Assembly (NCBI GenBank): GCA_012517315.1
Contig: JAAYVE010000057.1
Location: 1 to 64,000 of the forward strand
Origin: Deltaproteobacteria bacterium
GTDB lineage: Bacteria; Desulfobacterota; Syntrophobacteria; Syntrophobacterales; Syntrophobacteraceae
DNA length: 64,000 nucleotides
Direction: 5' to 3'
The notes beneath the pieces are model-generated. The model did not search any database. It was given only the letters and a program-made list of their open reading frames with translations, and was not told the origin of the DNA. Every line of letters begins with the position of its first letter. Position 1 is the first letter of the stretch. Both the position numbers and the translations under genes were made by a program. Shown piece after piece: positions 1 through 9,015 of this stretch.

Positions 1-1
1 C

Positions 2-586
2 AAGATGGGCAAGGCTTTCCAATCCCTTTGTGATCGTTTTCTGAGAAGAATCAACGGAACGCTGGACACCATGCTTCAATTCTCATCCCAGCTTTTCTCC
101 CTTCCTTTCGAGCGGATTTCCTCCGAGTCAAGGTGGAAAGTGGAATCCAGGTTTTACTACAAATTCGAGGAAGATCCCGTGGGGCTGGACCTGCTGGAAT
201 CGTCTCTCACGGAAGTGTTTCCCGGATGGGTCAGCAACCGGTTCGCCAAGCTCAAGGCCTTCCTCTTCCGCGTGGCCAACCGGAGGATCGTGAAGAAGCG
301 CAAGGCACATCTGGTTCAGACCATTGAAATGCAGGCGGGGCGCATCCGGTCGGATTTGCTGGAGCGTCTCAACCAGAGTACCCAGGCTTTCAGGTCTGAA
401 ATGCTGAGAAAGGTCGAAACGACTGCAGACGGCATCGCCGCTGCCATCGAAAACGGCGTGAAACAGAAATCGCAGGGTGAAAGGGAGGTTCGAGCGCGGC
501 AGGAAGTTCTCACGGCAGAACTGGCCGGGATCCGGGAAATGCGCGAAGAACTGCTTCGCATGGAAAAGTCTGCGGAGAACCTCTGA
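2..586 (+). CDS. C-terminal part of a dynamin-family GTPase-like protein (5' truncated by window edge)
   Basis: The reading frame is open to the left edge, so the first Met (position 5) is probably internal and the N-terminal GTPase part lies outside. The visible 193 residues are helical and charged, with a long heptad-like stretch in the last 100 residues (around IEMQAGRIRSDLLERLNQS). This pattern resembles the C-terminal stalk/assembly region of bacterial dynamin-like proteins of deltaproteobacteria; that assignment is from memory of the family and no GTP-binding motif is visible here. Bacterial dynamins act at the inner membrane in remodelling. Another large coiled-coil protein is possible. 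It ends in TGA at 584-586. Confidence 0.5.
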   Translation, partial: KMGKAFQSLCDRFLRRINGTLDTMLQFSSQLFSLPFERISSESRWKVESRFYYKFEEDPVGLDLLESSLTEVFPGWVSNRFAKLKAFLFRVANRRIVKKRKAHLVQTIEMQAGRIRSDLLERLNQSTQAFRSEMLRKVETTADGIAAAIENGVKQKSQGEREVRARQEVLTAELAGIREMREELLRMEKSAENL

Positions 587-1140
587 TCGGCTCACCCTAA
601 GATGGACAGGATTTCCGCTTTGCCACCGGCAGCGTTTTCAATCCCCCCAGACTAGGCCGGCGGCAGGGGAGCTGGAGACTTCCCGAGGAGCTTTTGTGCT
701 TGACAAAAAAGGCGCTGTCAAGTAGCTTGGCGCCGCATGTGAAAAAAGCATAGAGGGGGTTTTTTGGGTCCGGCGGCGTTCTTCGTTCGAGAGCTAGGTC
801 GGACTGTTGATTTTGAGCCCATTGCTGAAGGTGTCTTTTTCACAGTGCCGCATCTGATGGTTTTTTTTCCACCTGATCGTCCTCAGCTGTTCCCACAGAA
901 ATCAAGAACAACGCTTTTTTAAGCGAAGGGACTGGTTTGCCCCCTCCTCAGGCGAACGGGGCATGCGACCGCTTTATGGCTTTTCCGACTGGAGATGAAC
1001 GCTTCATGACTTCATCCAAGGAATAGAGGAGGTGAGAAGAGCAGGGAGATCCAAGAATCAGTGAGAGCCGGCGGATGGCTTTCACCGCAAAAACGGGTGT
1101 TTCGTTCAGTCATTCAGGTGATTTCTTCAAGGAGGAGTAA
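587..1140. other. Intergenic region upstream of hppA, no gene seen
   Basis: I find no convincing ORF in these 554 bases. A perfect -35-like TTGACA sits at 700-705 with TAGCTT 17 bases on (723-728), a poor -10. It overlaps two mutually exclusive small hairpins (699-722 and 711-734). If this were the hppA promoter the leader would exceed 400 bases. I did not recognise a riboswitch in it. Confidence 0.4.
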
Positions 1141-3186
1141 ATGAAAGCTAGCAACCTCGTGATGTTTGCCCTTGGATGTGGCGGGCTCGGCGTCCTCTAC
1201 GCCCTGTTCACCGCTGCATGGGTTTCCAAGCAGCCTGCCGGTTCCGAGAGAATGCAGCAGATCTCGGACGCCATCAAAGAGGGCGCGATGGCCTTCCTGA
1301 ACAGGGAGTACAAGACCGTGGCCATTGTGATGGTGGTCCTCGTCGGGCTTCTCACCTACCTTGGCAAATGGACCGCCATCGGCTTTGTCATTGGCACCGT
1401 GGGTTCTGCTCTGGCTGGCTACATCGGCATGATGGTGTCCGTGAAGGCAAACGTGAGGACCACCGAGGCAGCCAAGAGCGGCCTTCAGACTGCGTTGACC
1501 GTTGCATTCAAGGGTGGCTCCGTGACCGGAATCATGGTGGTGGGGCTGGGATTGCTGGGCATCGCCGGCTACTACATGGTCGTGAAGTCGGTGGCACCTG
1601 TGGATGATGCGTTTCACGCCTTGGTAGGTCTTGGTTTCGGCTGTTCCCTCATGAGCGTTTTCGCCCGTATCGCCGGCGGCATTTACACGAAGGCCGCAGA
1701 CGTCGGCGCCGACCTGGTGGGAAAGGTGGAAGCCGGCATTCCTGAGGACGATCCGCGAAATGCGGCTGTCATCGCCGACAACGTGGGTGACAACGTGGGT
1801 GACTGCGCAGGGATGGCCGCCGACCTCTACGAGACCTACACGGTGACGCTGGTTGCTGCGATGCTGTTGGCCAAGACCGTTTACGGTCCCGACAGCATGT
1901 GGGTGGAATTTCCCCTCCTCATCGGGGGCATCTCCATCATCGCCTCCATCATCGGCACCTATTTCGTCCGCCTCGGCAAGAACCAGTACATCATGGGCGC
2001 CCTGTACAAAGGGCTGGCCGTTTCCGGTATCCTTGCGGCCATCGCCTTCTATTTTGCTTCTGACTGGTTCCTGAAGCTCCCGGGAGTTGAGCAGGCATTC
2101 ACTTCCATGGGTGTTTTCACAACGGCAGTCATCGGATTGGCTTTGACCGGCCTCATCGTCATGATCACCGAGTATTTTACTTCCAAGAGTTTCAACCCGG
2201 TCAAGCACATTGCTGCTGCCAGCCAGACCGGCCATGGTACGAACGTTATCGCGGGACTTGCCGTCAGCATGAAGTCCACCGGGGCCCCTGCCCTGGTCAT
2301 CTGTGGCGCCATTGTCTGGGCCTACGCCCTGGGTGGCGGTTTCAGCGGAAACCCTGGCGGCGGTCTTTTCGCCATCGCCCTCTCCGCCGTCGCCATGCTT
2401 TCCATGACGGGAATCGTGGTGGCCATTGACTCCTATGGTCCCATCACGGACAACGCGGGCGGTATCGCGGAGATGGCTGAACTTCCCGACAGCGTCCGCG
2501 CCATCACCGATCCCCTAGACGCGGTGGGCAACACCACCAAGGCCGTCACCAAGGGATATGCCATCGGCTCCGCCGCTTTGGCCGCTCTGGTTCTTTTTGC
2601 CGAGTACTCCCGGTCCTTCGGCGAGTCCCTCGCATTCGACCTCTCCAATCCATTGGTCCTCATCGGTCTTTTCATCGGTGGTCTTCTTCCTTACTTCTTC
2701 GGTTCTCTTCTTATGGAAGCAGTGGGTAAGGCCGCAGGCGGCGTCGTTGAGGAAGTGCGCCGCCAGTTCCGCGAGATTCCCGGCATCATGGACGGAACGG
2801 CGAGGCCCGAGTATGGCAAATGCGTGGACATCGTGACCAAGAGCGCCATCAAGGAAATGATGATTCCCGCCCTCATCCCTGTTGCAGCTCCTGTCATTGT
2901 CGGCCTTTTGGTAGGGAAGGAAGCTCTGGGCGGCGTACTCATCGGCGCCATCGTCACGGGTCTCTTCCAGGCCATCGCCATGACGAGCGGCGGTGGTGCG
3001 TGGGACAACGCCAAGAAGTTCATTGAAGACGGCATGTACGGCGGCAAGGGTTCCGATGCCCACAAGTCCGCCGTCACCGGTGACACCGTGGGCGATCCGT
3101 ACAAGGACACTGCCGGTCCTGCCATCAACCCCATGATCAAGGTGGTCAACATCGTGGCGCTCCTGATCGTTCCTCTGATCAAATAG
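1141..3186 (+). CDS. hppA: Membrane-bound proton-pumping pyrophosphatase, K+-independent type
   Basis: This is an integral inner-membrane pyrophosphatase that couples PPi hydrolysis to ion pumping. It has 681 residues, the usual length, with many hydrophobic segments. The signature loop (residues 188-231) contains the acidic substrate/Mg-binding motifs [13 protein letters not shown] and [19 protein letters not shown]. The site that separates K+-dependent from K+-independent enzymes reads [10 protein letters not shown], with Lys467 and Thr470. K+-dependent enzymes have Ala and Gly/Ala there, so this should be a K+-independent H+ pump. The start is well supported by AAGGAGGAG just upstream of the ATG. 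It stands alone and is followed by a terminator. In syntrophic or sulfate-reducing bacteria it recovers energy from PPi made by fatty-acid and sulfate activation. Confidence 0.96.
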   Translation: MKASNLVMFALGCGGLGVLYALFTAAWVSKQPAGSERMQQISDAIKEGAMAFLNREYKTVAIVMVVLVGLLTYLGKWTAIGFVIGTVGSALAGYIGMMVSVKANVRTTEAAKSGLQTALTVAFKGGSVTGIMVVGLGLLGIAGYYMVVKSVAPVDDAFHALVGLGFGCSLMSVFARIAGGIYTKAADVGADLVGKVEAGIPEDDPRNAAVIADNVGDNVGDCAGMAADLYETYTVTLVAAMLLAKTVYGPDSMWVEFPLLIGGISIIASIIGTYFVRLGKNQYIMGALYKGLAVSGILAAIAFYFASDWFLKLPGVEQAFTSMGVFTTAVIGLALTGLIVMITEYFTSKSFNPVKHIAAASQTGHGTNVIAGLAVSMKSTGAPALVICGAIVWAYALGGGFSGNPGGGLFAIALSAVAMLSMTGIVVAIDSYGPITDNAGGIAEMAELPDSVRAITDPLDAVGNTTKAVTKGYAIGSAALAALVLFAEYSRSFGESLAFDLSNPLVLIGLFIGGLLPYFFGSLLMEAVGKAAGGVVEEVRRQFREIPGIMDGTARPEYGKCVDIVTKSAIKEMMIPALIPVAAPVIVGLLVGKEALGGVLIGAIVTGLFQAIAMTSGGGAWDNAKKFIEDGMYGGKGSDAHKSAVTGDTVGDPYKDTAGPAINPMIKVVNIVALLIVPLIK

Positions 3187-3207
3187 CTGCTGCCTCATAA
3201 AAGCACG

Positions 3208-3245
3208 AAGCCGGCGGGGAGTCATCCCTGCCGGCTTTTGTTTTC
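3208..3245 (+). terminator. Rho-independent terminator of hppA
   Basis: A 13-bp stem (3208-3220 with 3225-3237, one G-T pair, 4-base loop gtca) built on AGCCGGCGGGGA is followed by TTGTTTTC. It lies 22 bases after the hppA stop codon. Confidence 0.85.
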
Positions 3246-3390
3246 GTCCGTGCCGAAAAAGGCCGGACTCAGAGGGGTGCATCGGGCCTTGTGCCCGCAG
3301 GCTCCGCCAAGCACTCAAGGGATCCTGTTGCGACCGAGCCTCTCCCCCCTGTCCGCTTCACCGTAACCGAGCACGAAACATTTCTTCGAA

Positions 3391-3861
3391 TCAGAGGCGA
3401 ATGGCAAGAATCCGGTAACTGCGCATTCCCGAGGGAGTGCGGACGGTGACCTCGTCCCCTTCAAAGCGCCCCAGCACAGACCTCCCCACGGGGGATTCGA
3501 TGGAGAGCTTTCCATCTTTCACGTCGGACTCATAGGGCCCAACCAGCTGATATTCCTGCTTTTCACCCGTTTCCGTGTTCTGCACGAGGATCACGGTTCC
3601 GAAACCCGCCTGCTTGAAGAAAAACTTTCGGCCCACCACGATTTCGCAGCGTTCCAACTTGTTTTCCAGTTCATTGATCTGCCTTTGCAGAATCAGGTGG
3701 CGTTCCCTGGCAAGCAGGTACTGCTGATTTTCCCACTTGGCCCCGAAAGCCCGGGCATCCTGGAGTTCCTCCAACACCCTCGGCCGCACCACACCGCGCA
3801 GATAGGCCAACTCTCTCAGGAGGCAACGATAGCCGCGCCGTGTGATGGGAATTTTCGCCAT
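3391..3861 (-). CDS. GreA/GreB-family transcription elongation factor-like protein
   Basis: This 156-residue protein has the two-domain Gre layout: an N-terminal antiparallel coiled coil (about residues 1-75) and a C-terminal FKBP-like domain that binds RNA polymerase (about 80-156). Gre factors stimulate transcript cleavage in backtracked polymerase through two acidic residues at the coiled-coil tip, Asp41 and Glu44 in E. coli GreA. Here the tip reads GAKWENQQY, so Glu44 is kept but Asp41 is Ala. It may therefore bind polymerase with altered or no cleavage activity. It starts 7 bases after the NUDIX stop, so the two form an operon. Confidence 0.85.
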   Translation of the reverse strand: MAKIPITRRGYRCLLRELAYLRGVVRPRVLEELQDARAFGAKWENQQYLLARERHLILQRQINELENKLERCEIVVGRKFFFKQAGFGTVILVQNTETGEKQEYQLVGPYESDVKDGKLSIESPVGRSVLGRFEGDEVTVRTPSGMRSYRILAIRL

Positions 3862-3868
3862 GGGGATT

Positions 3869-4423
3869 CTATCCCAAGAAACCCTCGGGGATTCCGCCGC
3901 TCTTTTGCCGAGCGAGGAAGAGGGAAATGCCGATCACCGTCTTTCCGTCTTGAATGACACCTTTGAGAATGAGATCCTGAACTTCCGAAATAGGGATGAC
4001 TTCTACACGGGAGATTTCGACCGTGTCCTCCCTTTCCGACACCCTCACGAGTCCTGCGGCGGCGTAGATGCGGATGAGTTCGTTGGAATAGCCGATGGCT
4101 GGATAGTAACGAAAAATGGGGAACATGCGAGAGGCCGAATGCCCGGTTTCCTCCTTCAGTTCCCGGTATGCACACACCTCTGCGTCTTCCTGCGGATCCA
4201 CTTTTCCGGCAGGAATTTCCAGTGTTTCCTGCCCGACGGCATAACGCCACTGGCGCACCATGAGAATGCGCTCCCTGTCGAGAAATGGTACAACCGCCGC
4301 CGCTTCGGGGTGATCGATCTTGATTCTCTCGGTCAGTGTCCCTGTCCGCAAGCGGACGGTATCCAGCTGGGCGCTGAAGTGTTTGGCGTTGATCCTGGCC
4401 AAGGTCCTGATGGTCTCTTCCAT
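3869..4423 (-). CDS. NUDIX hydrolase, ADP-ribose pyrophosphatase type
   Basis: This 184-residue protein carries a complete Nudix box in its second half: Gly, five residues, Glu, seven residues, then REL-EETGH. The N-terminal beta sheet and the segment before the box (PFLDRERILMVRQWRYAVGQ) are typical of ADP-ribose pyrophosphatases, which cleave ADP-ribose to AMP and ribose-5-phosphate. The exact substrate cannot be told from sequence. The gene starts 97 bases after the nifB stop and lies 7 bases before the GreA-like gene. Read-through from nif is possible, as I saw no terminator in the gap. Confidence 0.88.
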   Translation of the reverse strand: MEETIRTLARINAKHFSAQLDTVRLRTGTLTERIKIDHPEAAAVVPFLDRERILMVRQWRYAVGQETLEIPAGKVDPQEDAEVCAYRELKEETGHSASRMFPIFRYYPAIGYSNELIRIYAAAGLVRVSEREDTVEISRVEVIPISEVQDLILKGVIQDGKTVIGISLFLARQKSGGIPEGFLG

Positions 4424-4520
4424 GGTTCACATCCACACGCAGAAGGTTCGGGGACGCTTCCTTCCATTGGCCTGTTCAACAGAATAAAAGCATTTTTCGA
4501 CCGGGGGATCAAGCGGCTTC

Positions 4521-5792
4521 TCAGAGACATCCCGTCCCGTCGCTGGAGCAGCAGCGCCCCTCGCCTGCACCTTCCCGTCTGCCTCTCACGGCGTGGAGAT
4601 CCCCCCCCTCGTAGACCGCCTCCAGCCCCATGGTGATGAAACCGCTCATTTCCACCGGCAGGATGCCCGATTCCATCAGGACTTTGGCGGGAGTCTCCCC
4701 AATGCCGCTCACAAGAACGGCTCTGCAATCCCGAAGGAGGGTGGCAAGCTCGGCCCAGCGTTTGGTTCCTCCACCGGGAAGCGGAGCGGACCTCTCCTCC
4801 ACGAGATTGAACCCCCCTTCTTCTCTCCGCCAGATCTGAAAGCGTTCCGCTTCGCCGAGGTGCTGGTTGACCAGCATCCCTTCCAGGGTCGCCACGGCCA
4901 CGTATGGCCTCTGTTCAACGGAAGGATGGAAGAATGTGGCGGCACCGAGAAAGGATCGGAATTCTTCCGCCCTGTCCGAATCGAGGAGCCCCACCGCATC
5001 GGCGCGGCATCGGGTGCAGTGTCGCAACTGGGGGAGATGGGCTTCGGCGCGGGCACGAATTCTCTCCATCTCTTCGTGTGTGGGTTCCACCACATCCGCA
5101 AACGCCGTGTGCTCATTGGGATAGATGGACATACAATTGAGAATATCCACTCCCAGTCCCGACATCTTGACCGCAACCGCCTCCACATGATGATCGTTCA
5201 CGCCGGGGATGACGATGGTGTTCACCTTGACGATGATCCCCCGCTCTTTGAGTCCTTTGATGGCTCCCAGCTGGCGGCTCAGGAGCAGCTCGGCCCCCTC
5301 TGCCCCTCGGTAGATCACCCTGCCGTCCCTCACCCAAGCGTAGATTCGCCGGCCCACCTCCGGGTCCACAGCATTCACGGTGAGCGTCACGTGAGACACG
5401 CCGATTGCGGCCAGTTCATCCAGATGGGCGGAGACAGCGAGACCGTTGCTGGCAAGACAAAGGATCATTTCGGGGAACCGGGCCCGCACAAGGCGCAGTG
5501 TTTCCAGAGTCTTACGGGGATCGGCGAAGGGATCACCCGGTCCTGCGATTCCCGCCACCGTGATGCGCGGCTCCCGCCGCAGGACCTCCTCCATATACAT
5601 CAGGGCCTGCCTAGGAGAGAGAACGGCACTGGTCACCCCCGGACGACTCTCGTTCACGCAGTCGTATTTCCGGTTGCAGTAATTGCACTGGATATTGCAC
5701 CTGGGAGCGACGGGCAGGTGAACTCGCCCGCAATGTCCCTTCACCTCTTTGTTGAAGCACGGATGTCGATGGATGGGCAAAGTCGCGTTCAT
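4521..5792 (-). CDS. nifB: Nitrogenase cofactor biosynthesis protein NifB (radical SAM + NifX-like domain)
   Basis: NifB is a radical SAM enzyme that fuses [4Fe-4S] units and inserts carbide to make NifB-co, the precursor of FeMo-co. The cluster motif CNIQCNYC gives Cys32, Cys36 and Cys39, preceded by HRHPCFNKEVKGHCGRVHLP as in NifB proteins. The last 120 residues or so form a NifX/NafY-like domain that can carry NifB-co. I choose the ATG at 5792 (MNATLPIHRH), preceded by AAGGA, rather than the upstream frame extension that would overlap nifN. The length is 423 residues. It starts 13 bases after nifN ends and is the last gene of the nif operon. Confidence 0.95.
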   Translation of the reverse strand: MNATLPIHRHPCFNKEVKGHCGRVHLPVAPRCNIQCNYCNRKYDCVNESRPGVTSAVLSPRQALMYMEEVLRREPRITVAGIAGPGDPFADPRKTLETLRLVRARFPEMILCLASNGLAVSAHLDELAAIGVSHVTLTVNAVDPEVGRRIYAWVRDGRVIYRGAEGAELLLSRQLGAIKGLKERGIIVKVNTIVIPGVNDHHVEAVAVKMSGLGVDILNCMSIYPNEHTAFADVVEPTHEEMERIRARAEAHLPQLRHCTRCRADAVGLLDSDRAEEFRSFLGAATFFHPSVEQRPYVAVATLEGMLVNQHLGEAERFQIWRREEGGFNLVEERSAPLPGGGTKRWAELATLLRDCRAVLVSGIGETPAKVLMESGILPVEMSGFITMGLEAVYEGGDLHAVRGRREGAGEGRCCSSDGTGCL

Positions 5793-5805
5793 GGCATGGT
5801 CCTTA

Positions 5806-7188
5806 TCACATGTAGCCGTAGCCGACGGGGGAGTCTTCCTGCTTCTTTTCCAGGAGCGCATTGACAACCCGGTCCAGGAGGTTCTGCGTTCCCCGGTATG
5901 CCAAATGGAGGATTCTCTGCCCGCCGAACCGGTCGTGAATGGGAAAACCCACGCGGATGAGAGGAATCCCCAGTCTTTTCGCCAGGTGGAATCCCTTGCT
6001 ATGCCCTATGAGTAAGTCGGGGGAGAGGGATTCCGCTTCTTCGGCAATGTCGTAGAAGTCCATTCCCTCGCGCACTTCCGGCGATGGGGAAAGGATTCCG
6101 GAAGTGACTCCCTCGATGCATTCCCGGAAACGCCCACTTTCTCCCCCGGAGGCGCAAAGCACGGGAACGGCGCCGATTTCCGCGAGAAATGCGGTGAGCC
6201 CCACCACCAGGTCCTCCTCGCCGAACACCACCACCTTCTTTCCGAAGACGTACTTGTGGGCATCCACATAGGCGTCTACCAGACGCCCCCGCTCCAGGGT
6301 GTGTTTCCTGGGAATCTTTCGTTGGAGCGTGCATTTCAGGGTGCTGAAGAAAACGTCCGACTCCCGTAGTCCGATAGGCGTCCCCATGCCGTGGAGGGGA
6401 ACGCCACAGCGTTCCCTTAGGAGTCGTCCCGCCGTGTCTGTACCCATGATGGTGCGGCCCAGTTCCAGGGTGCACCGGGACCCGCCCATGGACCGAATGT
6501 CCTCAATGGCAGTGCCCCCCCCGGGGATCTTGGCATAATCCTCCATGGCTGGACCGTCCATGGTTTCGGAGATGTCGGGCAGAATCACCGATTCGACGCC
6601 GAAATCGTCGAGGATTTCCCGCAAGTACCGGGTATCGGCAGGAGAGACAAACCCGGGGAGCAGATTCACCCGGTTCTCCCGGGGGGGAAGGACTTCCGGG
6701 TCGCCGGTGAACTGATCCACGACGGCCCGTACCGCTCCATGGAAACCTTCCATGTGTGCTCCCGAATAGCTCGGGGTGGAGACGCTCACGAGGGCAGGGA
6801 GGGAGGAGCCCACGCCCGATTCCTCCATCTCCCGCCGGAAGGCCTTGAGGATCATGGGAACATCGTCCCCGATGGTTTCCGTCAGGCACGTGGTGGCGAC
6901 ACCCACGAGCTTTGCCTCATACTTGTGCATGACATTCCTGAGACCCTGCTTCAGATTGGCTTCGCCCCCGTAGACGGCGTGTTTTTCCCCCAGAGAGGAC
7001 GATGCGATGTCCATGGGTTCCCGGAAGTGGCTGATGACGTAGCGTCTCATGTAGGTCGCGCAGCCCTGGGAGCCGTGGAGAAAGGGGACAGCACCTTCGA
7101 TGCCTCGAAACGCAAGGCATGCCCCGAGGGGTTTGCACAGCTTGCAGGCATTGGTGGTGGAGGTGTAAGGGGCATTGGAGTGATGCAT
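5806..7188 (-). CDS. nifN: Nitrogenase FeMo-cofactor scaffold subunit NifN
   Basis: NifN is the beta-like subunit of the NifEN scaffold on which NifB-co is matured to FeMo-co. Cys-containing motifs near the N-terminus (CKLCKPLGACLAFRG, GSQGCATY) and TTCLTETIGDD match the NifK/NifN family. Position after nifE and before nifB, and the absence of a full set of NifK P-cluster features, support NifN. The start is taken at the ATG at 7188 (MHHSNAPY), which follows AAGGACGG; the longer frame would overlap nifE. About 460 residues. Confidence 0.92.
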   Translation of the reverse strand: MHHSNAPYTSTTNACKLCKPLGACLAFRGIEGAVPFLHGSQGCATYMRRYVISHFREPMDIASSSLGEKHAVYGGEANLKQGLRNVMHKYEAKLVGVATTCLTETIGDDVPMILKAFRREMEESGVGSSLPALVSVSTPSYSGAHMEGFHGAVRAVVDQFTGDPEVLPPRENRVNLLPGFVSPADTRYLREILDDFGVESVILPDISETMDGPAMEDYAKIPGGGTAIEDIRSMGGSRCTLELGRTIMGTDTAGRLLRERCGVPLHGMGTPIGLRESDVFFSTLKCTLQRKIPRKHTLERGRLVDAYVDAHKYVFGKKVVVFGEEDLVVGLTAFLAEIGAVPVLCASGGESGRFRECIEGVTSGILSPSPEVREGMDFYDIAEEAESLSPDLLIGHSKGFHLAKRLGIPLIRVGFPIHDRFGGQRILHLAYRGTQNLLDRVVNALLEKKQEDSPVGYGYM

Positions 7189-7216
7189 GGTTCCGTCCTT
7201 CTTTGTGAATCCTTCC

Positions 7217-8638
7217 TCAATTTGGGCGGCATTCAGCGCCGGCCTTAAACAGGCTCTCCGTGAAAGCAGGTTCTTTTCCCCGGTGAATGCTTCTTGGGAC
7301 AAACCTCCACACGGGACTCATGACCGAGGAATGGACTTCTTTCGCGAAATTCAGCATGCCCACGAAGCCTTCGAGAGGCTCCTTCCGCTCGTGGTTGTGA
7401 TCACAGAAGCCGACCCCTAGCTTGTAGGCGATGGGGCGCTCCTTTACGCCCCCCACGAAGATGTCCACGTCCTTTTCCTTCAGGAAGGAGGAGAGCTCGA
7501 GGGGATTGGAGTCATCCACGATGATGGTCCCCTCGTCGGTGATCTCGTAGAGTTCCTGGTAGTCTTCTTCCGTGCCTGTCTGGGAACCCGCCAGCACCAC
7601 CTGCATGCCCAGGAGTCGAAACGCTTTCACCAGGGAGAAGGCCTTGAAGGCTCCTCCCACATAGATGGCCGCCTTCTTCCCCTCCAGCGCTCTGCGATAC
7701 TCCTGGAGCCGCGGATAAAGGACGGCGAGCTCTTCCCTCACGAGAGCCCGCGTGCGGTCCATGATCGCCGGATCCCTTTGCAGGAAAAACCGGGCGACGG
7801 CATACAGGGATTCCGCCATGTCTTCCACCCCGAAGTAGGAAACCCTCAGAAACGGCGTGCCAAAGGTCTCCTGCATCATCTTGGCGAGATCCATGGTGGC
7901 CCCGGAGCACTGGACCACGTTGAGCGCCGCCCCGTGGGCCCGGCGAATATCGGCTACGCGCCCGTCTCCCGTGATGTTGGCAACGGTTTCGATGCCCATC
8001 TGCCGGAAGTATTCCCGAATGATCCAGATTTCCCCCGCCAGGTTGAAGTCCCCCAGGAGGTTGACGGAAAGGGGAGAGATGCCTTCGGTGCTTCCCTTTC
8101 CCATGAGCTGAAACATGGCCTTGCACGCCGCATGATAGCCGGAGCGCTTGTTTCCCTTGAAACCCTCCGATTGGACGGGGAGCACGGGAATGCCCTTCTC
8201 CCGGCTGACCCTGGCGCATACGGCATTGAGGTCGTCCCCGATGATTCCCACGATGCACGTGGAGTAGACGAAGGCGGCTGCGGGAGCATGACGGTCGATG
8301 AGTTCCACCAGGGCTTTGTAAAGTTTTTCCTCGCCGCCGAAGATCACATCCTTCTCCTGCAGGTCGGTGGAGAAGCTCAGGCGATGCAGGGCCGGCCCGG
8401 AGGACAGGGCTCCGCGGATGTCCCACGTGTAGGAGGCACACCCGATGGGGCCGTGTACCAGGTGGACCGCATCGGCTATGGGGTAGAGGACCACCCGGGA
8501 CCCGCAAAAAACGCAGGCCCTCTGGCTGACCGCCCCGGCGAGGCTTTCCCGGTTGCAGCCCATGGTGAAAGGGGCATCCCCCTTTCGATGGATCTGATCC
8601 TTCCGCTCATCAAAAATGACGGACTGTTCCAAAGACAT
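7217..8638 (-). CDS. nifE: Nitrogenase FeMo-cofactor scaffold subunit NifE
   Basis: NifE is the alpha-like subunit of the NifEN scaffold. The 473-residue protein shows the conserved Cys motifs ACVFCGSRV, HGPIGCASYTWDIR and YSTCIVGIIGDD, which place it in the NifD/NifE family. The SRVVLYPIADAVHLVHGP stretch is characteristic of NifE. Its ATG at 8638 follows GGGGGAGAA. It lies between the small ferredoxin gene and nifN, with gaps under 30 bases, so it is cotranscribed. Confidence 0.94.
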   Translation of the reverse strand: MSLEQSVIFDERKDQIHRKGDAPFTMGCNRESLAGAVSQRACVFCGSRVVLYPIADAVHLVHGPIGCASYTWDIRGALSSGPALHRLSFSTDLQEKDVIFGGEEKLYKALVELIDRHAPAAAFVYSTCIVGIIGDDLNAVCARVSREKGIPVLPVQSEGFKGNKRSGYHAACKAMFQLMGKGSTEGISPLSVNLLGDFNLAGEIWIIREYFRQMGIETVANITGDGRVADIRRAHGAALNVVQCSGATMDLAKMMQETFGTPFLRVSYFGVEDMAESLYAVARFFLQRDPAIMDRTRALVREELAVLYPRLQEYRRALEGKKAAIYVGGAFKAFSLVKAFRLLGMQVVLAGSQTGTEEDYQELYEITDEGTIIVDDSNPLELSSFLKEKDVDIFVGGVKERPIAYKLGVGFCDHNHERKEPLEGFVGMLNFAKEVHSSVMSPVWRFVPRSIHRGKEPAFTESLFKAGAECRPN

Positions 8639-8665
8639 GGTTCTCCCCCATCTCCTGCGCTCGCA

Positions 8666-8968
8666 TCACCCCAGCAGATAATCTGCGGCAGGTTTGCCTG
8701 ATTCCAGCGCATCCAGGATTGCGTCGACGGCCTCTTCCCCTACCACTCCACGGTACCAGTAGCCATGAGGGTAAATAAGCATGATGGGGCCCTCTTCGCA
8801 CAGGTTCATGCAGCCGGTGCTCGTCACCATGGCATTGAGACCGCGGCCGGCGATTTCCTCTTCCAGGTAGGGAATGAGCTGCATGGATTCCTTTTTCATG
8901 CACATACCCTTGGCTTCTGTTCCCCTGAAACTGGCACACACAAAAATATGGTGTTCGGGTTTCTGCAC
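8666..8968 (-). CDS. Thioredoxin-like [2Fe-2S] ferredoxin within the nif operon
   Basis: This 100-residue protein has four cysteines in the pattern of thioredoxin-like (Shethna/NuoE-type) [2Fe-2S] ferredoxins: Cys11 and Cys23 around CASFRGTEAKGMC, and the pair in TGCMNLCEEGP. Such ferredoxins are found in nif clusters of anaerobes and may donate electrons to nitrogenase or to cofactor assembly; the partner here is inferred. The start codon is GTG at 8968, preceded by AGGAGA at good spacing. It sits between nifK and nifE, 47 and 27 bases from them. Confidence 0.9.
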   Translation of the reverse strand: MQKPEHHIFVCASFRGTEAKGMCMKKESMQLIPYLEEEIAGRGLNAMVTSTGCMNLCEEGPIMLIYPHGYWYRGVVGEEAVDAILDALESGKPAADYLLG

Positions 8969-9015
8969 GGTCTTCTCCTTCTCGCCTCTCCTGTCGGAAT
9001 TCTTGTCTCCATGCG

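Noticed and set aside
1114-2235. 373-codon minus-strand open frame
   Set aside because: Antisense to hppA, whose signature motifs are unambiguous.
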